A stretch of DNA of 64,000 bases, from NCBI RefSeq assembly GCF_039889165.1, contig NZ_JAYMYY010000009.1, positions 62,001-126,000 on the forward strand, read 5' to 3'. Shown one piece after another: positions 16,582-23,944 of this stretch (positions are counted from its first letter, which is position 1; each line of letters starts with the position of its first letter). The position numbers and the translations under genes are program-made. The notes under the pieces were generated by a model. The model was not told the DNA's origin, made no database searches, and saw only the letters and a list, made by a program, of their open reading frames with translations. The DNA is from Pseudocitrobacter cyperus (GTDB taxonomy: Bacteria > Pseudomonadota > Gammaproteobacteria > Enterobacterales > Enterobacteriaceae).

Positions 16582-16610
16582 CTGCAACCGGTTACAGTAA
16601 CCGGTTGCAG
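16582..16610. promoter_or_regulatory. 29-bp perfect palindrome, candidate LacI/GalR-type operator
   Basis: Two 14-bp arms, CTGCAACCGGTTAC and GTAACCGGTTGCAG, flank a single A. Each arm contains the self-complementary core AACCGGTT, so the element can be read as one long dyad or as two operators 13 bp apart. AACCGGTT-like cores are typical of LacI/GalR-family repressors. It overlaps the -35 box of the predicted promoter for the EIIC gene, which would fit direct repression. The binding protein is not encoded nearby. Confidence 0.7.
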
Positions 16611-16633
16611 TTATGCGTTTGGCGGATTAATAC
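16605..16633 (+). promoter_or_regulatory. Predicted sigma-70 promoter of the EIIC gene
   Basis: A -35 box TTGCAG (16605-16610) and a -10 box TAATAC (16628-16633) are separated by 17 bp. The -35 box is the end of the 29-bp palindrome. The EIIC start codon is about 125 bp downstream. Confidence 0.5.
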
Positions 16634-16759
16634 TGTGCATGTCATTGACGCTGTACCCCATAATAAAAGCCCTGTACGACGTGTAGCGTAACGCGCGTTG
16701 GTATAGCGGAAAAATCGTTGTTGCTGTGCTTACGTCTCAAGCCTGTCAGGAGGGCTGCT

Positions 16760-18103
16760 ATGTCTGCTGGTCACACTGCGTTTAATTTAATTTTCCGGTT
16801 CGTTGAAAACTACGTTAGTCCCGTTGCCGGGCGTATCTCTTCACAACGTCACGTAATGGCAATTCGTGACGGTTTTATCTCTGCAATGCCGTTTATGATA
16901 GTCGGCTCATTTCTACTGGTTTTTGCCTATCCACCGTTTTCGCCGGATACGACCTGGGGTTTTGCCCGGGCATGGCTGGATTTAGCCAAACAGTTCGAAG
17001 GCCGTATTCTTACGCCGTTCGACATGACGATGGGCATTATGTCTATCTACATTTGCGCGGCGATTTCTTATAACCTTGGCAAACATTACGAAAAATCCCA
17101 CCAGCTTGATCCTTTTATGTGCGCCATGTTGTCTATTATGGCGTTCCTGCTGGTGGCGGCGCCGAAAACCAACGGTACATTGCCGGTTGATAGCCTGGGT
17201 GGGACGGGGATCTTCACCGCTATTCTGGTGGCGATTTACTGTGTCGAGCTGATGCGTTTTTTGAAAGCGCACAATATCGGTATTCGCCTGCCAGAGCAGG
17301 TGCCGCCGATGATCAAAAACTCGTTTGATCTGTTAATTCCGGTTCTGGTGGTGGTGCTAACACTCTATCCGTTGAGCCTGCTGATTCAGAGTCAATTCGA
17401 TATGCTGATCCCGCAGGCGATTATGTCCCTCTTTAAACCTCTGGTATCGGCTGCGGATTCCTTACCGGCGATTCTGCTGGCGGTGCTGATTGGCCATCTG
17501 CTGTGGTTCGCGGGCATTCACGGCGCGGCAATCGTCTCCGGAATGCTGCAAATGTTCTGGTTGACGAACCTGGGTATGAACCAAACCGCGCTGGCGCAGG
17601 GCGCGCCATTGCCACATATCTTCATGGAGGCGTTCTGGACTTTCTTTATCGTGGTCGGCGGGTCAGGTGCGACTATGGGGCTGGTGTTCTGTTATCTGCG
17701 AAGCCGTTCGGCGCACCTGCGATCTATCGGGCGGTTGAGCGTGGTGCCGAGCCTGTTCAACATCAACGAACCGGTGATATTCGGTACCCCTATTGTGATG
17801 AACCCGGTGTTCTTTATTCCGTTCCTGTTAGCGCCAATGGTCAACGCCGTACTGGCATGGGCCGCGATGAAGCTGGATCTTATCGGCCGGGTGATTTCGG
17901 TGGTGCCGTGGACGGCCCCAGCACCCATTGGCGGCGCATGGGCATTAGGTTGGGATTTCCGTGCGGCGATTCTGGTCGTCCTGCTGGCTTGTGTCTCAGC
18001 CATTATCTATTACCCCTTCTTCAAGGTGTACGAGAAACAACTGTTGGCGCAGGAAGAAGAAGAGGCCCAGCGTGCGGCTGAAGAGAGCCAGCAGGTTGCG
18101 TAA
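16760..18103 (+). CDS. PTS system EIIC component, lactose/cellobiose (ChbC/CelB) family
   Basis: A 447-residue polytopic inner-membrane protein with about ten hydrophobic segments. Family marks are RDGFISAMPFMIVGS near the N-terminus, the FAGIHGAAIVSG region, and the NINEPVIFGTPIVMNP sugar-site motif of the Lac/chitobiose EIIC group. The start is the ATG at 16760 behind CAGGAGGG; the upstream frame start at 16718 lacks a site. No EIIA, EIIB, glycosidase or regulator gene is adjacent, so it must borrow EIIA/EIIB from elsewhere or act otherwise. A glutamate-rich tail (QEEEEAQRAAEES) ends the protein. The sugar is unknown, a beta-glucoside or chitobiose-type disaccharide being likely. Confidence 0.88.
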   Translation: MSAGHTAFNLIFRFVENYVSPVAGRISSQRHVMAIRDGFISAMPFMIVGSFLLVFAYPPFSPDTTWGFARAWLDLAKQFEGRILTPFDMTMGIMSIYICAAISYNLGKHYEKSHQLDPFMCAMLSIMAFLLVAAPKTNGTLPVDSLGGTGIFTAILVAIYCVELMRFLKAHNIGIRLPEQVPPMIKNSFDLLIPVLVVVLTLYPLSLLIQSQFDMLIPQAIMSLFKPLVSAADSLPAILLAVLIGHLLWFAGIHGAAIVSGMLQMFWLTNLGMNQTALAQGAPLPHIFMEAFWTFFIVVGGSGATMGLVFCYLRSRSAHLRSIGRLSVVPSLFNINEPVIFGTPIVMNPVFFIPFLLAPMVNAVLAWAAMKLDLIGRVISVVPWTAPAPIGGAWALGWDFRAAILVVLLACVSAIIYYPFFKVYEKQLLAQEEEEAQRAAEESQQVA

Positions 18104-18113
18104 CGGTTAGATC

Positions 18114-18186
18114 GCCGGATAGCGCTGCGCTTGCCCGGCCTACAGATTAAACTCTCGTAGGCCGGGCAAGCGTAGCGCCGTCAGGC
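18114..18186. repeat. Convergent REP pair (BIME-like)
   Basis: Two REP units face each other: GCCGGATAGCGCTGCGCTTG followed by CCCGGCCTAC, then after 13 bp GTAGGCCGGGCAAGCGTAGC and GCCGTCAGGC. They lie between the convergent EIIC and fhuF genes. Confidence 0.85.
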
Positions 18187-18211
18187 ATATTGTTGAGAAT
18201 GAATGTTCTGT

Positions 18212-19000
18212 TTATTTCAGCGTACAGTCGCCACACTGCTGAACATCCGGCAGGCGATAGCGTTGACAGCAGGTACGGCGAACCAGCAGGCCTTCTCGCG
18301 GCACGACGGTGCGCCACAGCGGGTTGTCCTGCCCACAGGAAAGCGTTTTTGCAAAGAAGAATTGTTGGCGCAGGCTGTTTACCTGCTCCTCGCCCAGCAC
18401 GCTTTTCATCTCGCCGAGATACCAGTTAATCAGGTAGCCCGTATTGCTCCAGATAAGCTTACCGTTAATGTGCCCGGTGGCTTCCAGCGCGTCGACGACC
18501 GGCATCAGGGTCTGAGTTACCAGCTTCTCCATTCGCTGCGCCGCAGAAAGATGACGGCCCTGCACATCTTCCATGACATCGACCCAGAAGCAGGCCGCTC
18601 GACCTGTTTCATGAAATTCGACGTGAAAATGCCGGGGGGAGAGATCGAGAGCCGTGTCTTCCGTCAGCAGCGCCAGCATCAGCGGCGGCACCAATAAACC
18701 TATGTACCATTGCGCCCACAGGGAGATAAGCGGTTTATTTTCCCGTGGCAGGGTGGGTTGGTTACGGTAGATGTGATCGGAATAGAGCGCCAGAAGCGAT
18801 GTCAGTTCGGCCGGCTGCATCCACTCCTCCAGGGTTTTTGCCTGGGGCGGATGGGGTTCATCCAGTTTGAAGCACTCCAGCATATGCGGGCGCTGTTCCG
18901 CAATTTTTTCACGCACAGAGAGCGCCAGCGTATGCTCCGGTGTCGGAAGCTGCGCTCGCCAGATGATATCTTCTGCAATCGGTACGGAACGGTACGCCAT
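18212..19000 (-). CDS. fhuF: FhuF, ferric siderophore (hydroxamate) reductase
   Basis: A 262-residue cytoplasmic iron-sulfur protein, identical in length to E. coli FhuF. The C-terminal cluster motif CCQRYRLPDVQQCGDC provides the four cysteines (CC-x10-C-x2-C) of its unusual 2Fe-2S centre. It reduces ferric iron from ferrioxamine- and coprogen-type siderophores after import. The ATG at 19000 gives the E. coli length; a longer frame to 19069 runs through the Fur box and is unlikely. The Fur-like box 27 bp upstream implies iron repression. Confidence 0.95.
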   Translation of the reverse strand: MAYRSVPIAEDIIWRAQLPTPEHTLALSVREKIAEQRPHMLECFKLDEPHPPQAKTLEEWMQPAELTSLLALYSDHIYRNQPTLPRENKPLISLWAQWYIGLLVPPLMLALLTEDTALDLSPRHFHVEFHETGRAACFWVDVMEDVQGRHLSAAQRMEKLVTQTLMPVVDALEATGHINGKLIWSNTGYLINWYLGEMKSVLGEEQVNSLRQQFFFAKTLSCGQDNPLWRTVVPREGLLVRRTCCQRYRLPDVQQCGDCTLK

Positions 19001-19026
19001 AGAATTAGCTGGATACAAATCTAAAT

Positions 19027-19045
19027 GATAATGATTGCCAATCCT
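19027..19045. promoter_or_regulatory. Fur box upstream of fhuF
   Basis: GATAATGATTGCCAATCCT matches the Fur consensus strongly in its GATAATGATT half and lies 27 bp upstream of the fhuF start. In E. coli fhuF is one of the tightly Fur-repressed genes. Confidence 0.7.
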
Positions 19046-19102
19046 AGCTATAGATAAAACCGAGCGCAAGAAATATTCATTCCTTACGCTGTGATTGTGG
19101 CT

Positions 19103-20167
19103 TTAATCAAGGGGGAGAGTATCGCTGGTCAGGATGTTATTTCGACCCTGGCGTTTGGCTTCATAGAGGGCTTTATCTGCATTTTCCAGCGCTTTATCAA
19201 TATCTTCGCCTTCCAGCGGGGCAATGCCGATGCTGATGGTTACATGCGTCGCAACGCTGGCATTCAGGATATGAGGAATTTTCAGATCGTAGACTTTTTG
19301 CCTGATACGTTCTGCGGCTTGCGCGGCGCTTTCCGCCGTACTGTTCGCCAGCAAAACCATAAATTCTTCGCCGCCAAAACGGGTAACGATATCGTGTGAG
19401 CGAACGGCATTGCGTACCGCGGTGGAGATCTGAATCAGCGCCTGATCGCCCATCATATGGCCGTAGTGATCGTTATAGGCCTTGAAGTGGTCGATATCCA
19501 GCAGCAGAACATGGTGATTTTCCGGTGCCAGCGCCATCAACGTGTCAAAGCGATGCTGGAAGCCACGACGGTTATACAGCCCGGTCAGTGGGTCAAGCAT
19601 ACTCAAATCATTTAACGTCTCCCGCTCCGCCAGCAGTTTGTGCATCAGGCTCTGCGCAAAGGCATCGTTACGCTTTTCAATGAGATGCTGAATGCTAATA
19701 CCGACAATCGGTAGCGCAAGGCAGAAAGCCATTCTTAACCATTGGTCACTGCCGCCAAACAACAGGCAGATAATAAAGACCGGCAACGAGTGAAGCAGGA
19801 ATGCGACAATATTGTTAGAGAACGCAATTGTGCCAATAAACAGGACATTAAGTAGCACAACCATCAGGAAATTAACTTCCATCGGATAGGTGGCTGGAAT
19901 TTTTATCACAATATGCCAGGCCCACAGGCAACCAAAGATAATGGATATTGCCGGGAGATAAATTTTCCGCTTCGCATTCAGCCAGTGCCAGAATAGCAGA
20001 ACGCCGCTGCCGCCGATAATCAGGGCCAAAGGAAGCGTGAATGCATGGACTTTATAGATTGGATTCAGTAAGGAAAATAGCGACGACACCAGGTTGAGAA
20101 ACAAAAAGAGTCTCAGTGTAAGCTGGTATTTTTTGCTGTGCAGAGACCGCCAGGATTGTACTGTCAT
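19103..20167 (-). CDS. Membrane-bound diguanylate cyclase (GGDEF)
   Basis: A 354-residue protein with about six N-terminal membrane segments (residues 18-160), then a short coiled linker and a GGDEF domain (about 190-345). The active-site motif is GGEEF at 265-269. The inhibitory I-site RSHD is at 256-259, five residues before it, so feedback by c-di-GMP is expected. The DPLTGLYNRRGF entry motif is intact. It should make c-di-GMP in response to a membrane signal. No phosphodiesterase is nearby. In K-12 no such gene separates fhuF from yjjZ, so it looks like an addition here. Confidence 0.9.
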   Translation of the reverse strand: MTVQSWRSLHSKKYQLTLRLFLFLNLVSSLFSLLNPIYKVHAFTLPLALIIGGSGVLLFWHWLNAKRKIYLPAISIIFGCLWAWHIVIKIPATYPMEVNFLMVVLLNVLFIGTIAFSNNIVAFLLHSLPVFIICLLFGGSDQWLRMAFCLALPIVGISIQHLIEKRNDAFAQSLMHKLLAERETLNDLSMLDPLTGLYNRRGFQHRFDTLMALAPENHHVLLLDIDHFKAYNDHYGHMMGDQALIQISTAVRNAVRSHDIVTRFGGEEFMVLLANSTAESAAQAAERIRQKVYDLKIPHILNASVATHVTISIGIAPLEGEDIDKALENADKALYEAKRQGRNNILTSDTLPLD

Positions 20168-20378
20168 AAGAGATCGTTATTAATCTTCTGGTTAATGAGT
20201 ATAGGTCGCCAGCCGGAAACGAGACAAAATAGTGTATGCGGGGGATACACGCAAACCCCAGGAATTAAGAGGGGGAAGTTTACGGTCGCACAATCTATCA
20301 CCTTACCTAACCTATGTCATTAGCTCAGCGGTGAGGAATACCTCTCTCTTAGTTCTCAAATGATAAAAATTATCATAT

Positions 20379-20397
20379 GATATTGGTTATCATTATC
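20379..20397. promoter_or_regulatory. Fur box upstream of yjjZ
   Basis: GATATTGGTTATCATTATC matches the 19-bp Fur consensus at 16 positions. An overlapping upstream ATGATAAAAATTATCAT dyad (from 20360) adds further Fur-like hexamers. It ends 18 bp before the yjjZ ATG. Confidence 0.8.
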
Positions 20398-20415
20398 GAT
20401 GTGAGAGATAAAACC

Positions 20416-20655
20416 ATGTTGACGAGAACATTAGGTAGCGGCTGGGGCGTACTGATTTCCGGGGTGGCGATGGCTGCACTTGGTATGACCGGGCTATCAA
20501 TGGACATCTGGCGAGGGATTATCATCACCGGCATGCTGATGACATGCATTATGATCTGGCACCGACAATGGCGTCACTATGTGCTGCTGCCGTCATGCAT
20601 TGCACTGCTAAGCGGGTTGATGCTGATAGTGATGAATTTAAAAATGCTGGAGTAA
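20416..20655 (+). CDS. yjjZ: YjjZ, DUF1435 small membrane protein
   Basis: A 79-residue hydrophobic protein with two or three membrane segments (about 7-25, 32-48 and 55-75). Size and position between fhuF and the leucine tRNA genes match E. coli YjjZ (DUF1435). The start is the ATG at 20416; an upstream ATG at 20377 lies inside the Fur box and is not used for that reason. The strong Fur box implies expression under iron limitation. Function unknown. Confidence 0.82.
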   Translation: MLTRTLGSGWGVLISGVAMAALGMTGLSMDIWRGIIITGMLMTCIMIWHRQWRHYVLLPSCIALLSGLMLIVMNLKMLE

Positions 20656-20685
20656 GCAGGGGATAACATCAGAGGAAACGAGGAC

Positions 20686-20772
20686 TGGTGCGAGGGGGGG
20701 GACTTGAACCCCCACGTCCGTAAGGACACTAACACCTGAAGCTAGCGCGTCTACCAATTCCGCCACCTTCGC
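20686..20772 (-). tRNA. leuQ: tRNA-Leu (CAG), promoter-distal copy
   Basis: An 87-nt class II tRNA with encoded CCA. The anticodon loop reads CTTCAGGT with anticodon CAG, decoding CUG. The long variable arm GTCC-TTAC-GGAC is intact. It is the third of three tandem genes, transcribed leftward, and lies nearest yjjZ as leuQ does in E. coli. Confidence 0.97.
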
Positions 20773-20803
20773 ACAGGTATCTCGTTGTTTATATCGCCCT
20801 CGT

Positions 20804-20890
20804 TGGTGCGAGGGGGGGGACTTGAACCCCCACGTCCGTAAGAACACTAACACCTGAAGCTAGCGCGTCTACCAATTCCGCCACCTTCGC
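20804..20890 (-). tRNA. leuP: tRNA-Leu (CAG), middle copy
   Basis: An 87-nt tRNA identical to its neighbours except for one base in the variable arm, where GTCC becomes GTTC; the stem stays closed through a G-U pair. CCA is encoded. A 31-bp spacer separates it from the distal copy. Confidence 0.97.
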
Positions 20891-20920
20891 ACAGTGCGAG
20901 CGATATAACGTGGTTTTTTA

Positions 20921-21007
20921 TGGTGCGAGGGGGGGGACTTGAACCCCCACGTCCGTAAGGACACTAACACCTGAAGCTAGCGCGTCTACCAATTCCGCCA
21001 CCTTCGC
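20921..21007 (-). tRNA. leuV: tRNA-Leu (CAG), promoter-proximal copy
   Basis: An 87-nt tRNA identical to the distal copy, with encoded CCA. It is first in the operon, 43 bp downstream of the predicted -10 box, and separated from the middle copy by 30 bp. Confidence 0.97.
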
Positions 21008-21049
21008 ATACCATCGATACTTCAAAAAGTATCTTTACCACGGAGGCGC

Positions 21050-21077
21050 ATTCTAGTGGTTTTCAGCTTGACGTCAA
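21050..21077 (-). promoter_or_regulatory. leuVPQ operon promoter
   Basis: On the minus strand a -35 box TTGACG and a -10 box TAGAAT are 16 bp apart. The -10 is followed by the GC-rich discriminator GCGCCTCC, the hallmark of stable-RNA promoters under stringent (ppGpp) control. Confidence 0.85.
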
Positions 21078-21136
21078 TAGTTAATTGTAGGGCACCGCGC
21101 GATTGCTGTAAAAAACGGCGATTATGACGCGCGGAA

Positions 21137-21166
21137 TAGGCCTGATAAGCAAAGCGCTATCAGGCG
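21137..21166. repeat. REP-like element
   Basis: TAGGCCTGATAAGCAAAGCG followed by CTATCAGGCG forms an imperfect REP hairpin between the 3' end of rsmC and the leu promoter. It probably stabilises or ends the rsmC transcript. Confidence 0.65.
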
Positions 21167-21175
21167 TTGATCCGA

Positions 21176-22207
21176 TTAAGCCTTTTTCGCCTGACGAGTC
21201 ATGATTGCGCGATACACCTTAAAGCGGCCTGTCTGGGCGATAACTTCGTGGAAGCCGAAGGTTTCGTCGAGGATCGCCGGGTACGGCAGAAAGGCGTTCG
21301 CCACAATGCGTAACTCTCCGCCGCTATTCAGATGACGTACAGCGGTGCGGATCAACGTTTGTGCGGCGTCGAGGCTGGTTTGCAGGCCATCGTGGAATGG
21401 CGGGTTGGAGATAATCATATCGAAGCGGCCTTTCACTTCGGAGAATACGTTGCTGGCAATAACTTCGCCCTCAATACCGTTCGCCGCAAGCGTTGCGCGG
21501 CTGGCTTCAACCGCTGGCGCGCTGACGTCGCACAGGGTTAAACGCACTTTTGGCGAGTGGCTGGCAAGCATCGTCGCCAGCACGCCCGCACCGCAGCCGA
21601 CGTCCAGCACTTTGCCTTTAGTGTGCGGCGTCAGGGTGGAGAGCAACAATTGGCTGCCGACGTCCAGCCCATCACGGCTAAATACGCCTGGCAGCGTCTT
21701 GATGGTCAGGCCATCGAGCTGATATTCGTCCCACTGTTTTTCAAGGTCAAACGTCGTCTGTTTTTCCAGACGACCGTGATACAGGCCACAGCGACGAGCG
21801 CTGTCAACTTTGTTCAATGGCGCGTAATCCGCCAGCATTTGCTCGGCGCTGCGCACGCCGCTGCGGTTTTCACCAACCACAAAAATATCGGTACCGATGG
21901 GCAGCAGCGAGAGAATATTCATTAACTGGAACTGCGCTTCCGGCTTGTTCTTTGGCCAGTAGTAAATAAATGTATCGCAATCGGCGACATCCGCCGCTTC
22001 GGCGACCAGGCTGTAGCGGACATTCTCACCCATTTGTTGGCTCAGCACCTGCCAGTGGTGGAACTGCTGGGTATGGGCGCGGCTAAATGCGGTATCGAGG
22101 CGGGCAGGCAGATCATCCTGCAAATCTCCGGCAAACAGAATACGGCTTTGTTCGAAATCATCACTGTGGCGCAGCAAGACTTCACTTGCCGGGGTAAAAG
22201 CAGACAT
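21176..22207 (-). CDS. rsmC: RsmC, 16S rRNA m2G1207 methyltransferase
   Basis: A 343-residue protein with duplicated methyltransferase-like domains, as in E. coli RsmC. The N-terminal half has degenerate motifs. The C-terminal half carries the SAM-binding VLDVGCGAGVLATMLA and the catalytic SNPPFHDG motif of N2-guanine methyltransferases. It modifies G1207 of 16S rRNA in the 30S subunit. The gene reads leftward and diverges from holD across about 120 bp. Confidence 0.95.
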   Translation of the reverse strand: MSAFTPASEVLLRHSDDFEQSRILFAGDLQDDLPARLDTAFSRAHTQQFHHWQVLSQQMGENVRYSLVAEAADVADCDTFIYYWPKNKPEAQFQLMNILSLLPIGTDIFVVGENRSGVRSAEQMLADYAPLNKVDSARRCGLYHGRLEKQTTFDLEKQWDEYQLDGLTIKTLPGVFSRDGLDVGSQLLLSTLTPHTKGKVLDVGCGAGVLATMLASHSPKVRLTLCDVSAPAVEASRATLAANGIEGEVIASNVFSEVKGRFDMIISNPPFHDGLQTSLDAAQTLIRTAVRHLNSGGELRIVANAFLPYPAILDETFGFHEVIAQTGRFKVYRAIMTRQAKKA

Positions 22208-22328
22208 GAAAAGCTCCTTCGTTAAACGTGGCGGCGATTATACACTGTTGTTTGCGCGCGAGCGCGTAATTGGCGCACTTTCGCTGAGTTTGCTATATTT
22301 GCGCCCTTGATAGACAGGAGCGTTTCAC

Positions 22329-22742
22329 ATGACATCCCGGCGAGACTGGCAATTACAACAGTTGGGCATCACCCAGTGGTCACTCCGGCGCCCGGCGGCG
22401 TTGCAGGGGGAGATTGCGATTTCGCTACCGGAGCACATCCAACTGGTGATGGTTGCCGATGATCTGCCGTTGCTGACGGAACCGCTGATGATGGATGTCC
22501 TGCGCGCGTTGCAGCTTACCCCGGATCGCGTCCTGCAACTCACGCCTGAAAAAGTGGCGATGCTGCCACAGGGGAAGCGCTGCAACTGCTGGCGTCTTGG
22601 TAACAATGAGCCCGTATCGCTGGAAGGCGCTCAGGTGACAACGCCCGCCTTTACTGAATTAAAAGCCAGCGCGCCAGCGCGCGCCGCACTCTGGCAACAA
22701 ATTTGCGCACATGAACACGATTTCTACCCTCAGCACGACTGA
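22329..22742 (+). CDS. holD: HolD, DNA polymerase III psi subunit
   Basis: A 137-residue protein, same length as E. coli HolD. The N-terminal segment (MTSRRDWQLQQLGITQW) is the tail that contacts the clamp loader; the rest binds chi (HolC), which links the polymerase to SSB. It overlaps rimI by 32 bp, a coupling kept throughout enteric bacteria. Confidence 0.95.
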   Translation: MTSRRDWQLQQLGITQWSLRRPAALQGEIAISLPEHIQLVMVADDLPLLTEPLMMDVLRALQLTPDRVLQLTPEKVAMLPQGKRCNCWRLGNNEPVSLEGAQVTTPAFTELKASAPARAALWQQICAHEHDFYPQHD

Positions 22743-23157
22743 TCTTCCCGCCGCCTGGCAGATTGAAAAACGCGCCCACGCTTTTCCGTGGAGTGAAAAA
22801 ACGTTTGCCAGCAACCAGGGCGAGCGCTACCTGAACGTGAAGCTGTCGGTCGGCGATGAACTTGCCGCTTTCGCCATCACCCAGGTGGTGCTGGATGAAG
22901 CGACGCTGTTCAATATTGCCGTCGACCCGGCCTATCAGCGTCGGGGGTTGGGGCGTGAACTGCTGGAACACGTGATCGACGAAGTTGAAAAACGCGGCGT
23001 CGCCACGCTATGGCTGGAAGTGCGCGCCTCGAACGCCGCGGCCATTGCGCTCTACGAGAGTTTAGGTTTTAACGAAGCGACGATCCGCCGCAATTACTAC
23101 CCGACTGCCGATGGGCACGAGGATGCGATTGTGATGGCTCTGCCGCTGAGCATGTAA
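22711..23157 (+). CDS. rimI: RimI, ribosomal protein S18 N-alpha-acetyltransferase
   Basis: A 148-residue GNAT acetyltransferase with the acetyl-CoA motif A in NIAVDPAYQRRGLGRELLE at about residues 69-87, then the LEVRASNAAAIALYESLGF motif B. It acetylates the N-terminal alanine of ribosomal protein S18. Its ATG lies inside holD. yjjG follows after 18 bp, so holD-rimI-yjjG look like one unit. Confidence 0.95.
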   Translation: MNTISTLSTTDLPAAWQIEKRAHAFPWSEKTFASNQGERYLNVKLSVGDELAAFAITQVVLDEATLFNIAVDPAYQRRGLGRELLEHVIDEVEKRGVATLWLEVRASNAAAIALYESLGFNEATIRRNYYPTADGHEDAIVMALPLSM

Positions 23158-23175
23158 GTCATACAAGGTGATACG

Positions 23176-23853
23176 ATGAAGTGGGACTGGATTTTCTTTG
23201 ACGCCGACGAAACGTTGTTTACGTTTGATTCTTTCAGCGGCTTACAGCGGATGTTTCTCGACTATAGCGTGACCTTTACCGCCGAAGATTTTCAGGACTA
23301 CCAGGCCGTGAATAAACCGTTATGGGTCGATTATCAGAACGGGGCGATTACTTCTCTCCAGCTTCAGCGCCAGCGTTTTGTCGGCTGGGGAGAGCAGCTT
23401 AGCGTACCGCCGGAAGAGCTGAATGATGCCTTTATGAATGCGATGGCTGAAATTTGCGCGCCGTTGCCGGGAGCGGCATCCCTGATTAACGCCCTGAAGG
23501 GAAAAGCGAAATTGGGGATCATCACCAACGGTTTCACCTCGCTGCAGCAGATTCGCCTTGAACGCACAGGTTTTCGCGATTACTTTGATTTACTGATAAT
23601 TTCTGAAGAGGTCGGGGTGGCAAAACCCGATCGCCGCATTTTCGATCATGCGCTGGAACTGGCGGGCAATCCGGATCGTTCGCGGGTATTAATGGTCGGT
23701 GACACCGCAGAGTCAGATATTCTTGGCGGCATGAACGCAGGTTGGTCAACCTGCTGGTTGAACGCACATCAGCGCCCTTTACCGGACGGCATCAAACCCG
23801 ACTGGACTGTTTCGTCATTAAGCGAACTGGAGTTACTCCTGTGTAAACAGTGA
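23176..23853 (+). CDS. yjjG: YjjG, HAD-family pyrimidine nucleotidase
   Basis: A 225-residue haloacid dehalogenase-fold phosphatase of E. coli YjjG length. Motif I is FFDADETLF (nucleophile D9, acid D11), motif II ends in IITNGFTSL, motif III is the lysine of VAKPDRRIF, and motif IV is MVGDTAESDI. YjjG hydrolyses non-canonical and pyrimidine nucleoside monophosphates, a house-cleaning role. RBS AAGGTG precedes the ATG. Confidence 0.95.
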   Translation: MKWDWIFFDADETLFTFDSFSGLQRMFLDYSVTFTAEDFQDYQAVNKPLWVDYQNGAITSLQLQRQRFVGWGEQLSVPPEELNDAFMNAMAEICAPLPGAASLINALKGKAKLGIITNGFTSLQQIRLERTGFRDYFDLLIISEEVGVAKPDRRIFDHALELAGNPDRSRVLMVGDTAESDILGGMNAGWSTCWLNAHQRPLPDGIKPDWTVSSLSELELLLCKQ

Positions 23854-23944
23854 TTGCCTCTCCCCCTTTGATGGGTAAAATAGCCGCAATTTTTCGTATT
23901 TAACGTGCGCAGCGCTTTGCTGCGCCTGGAAAGAAGATCCCATT

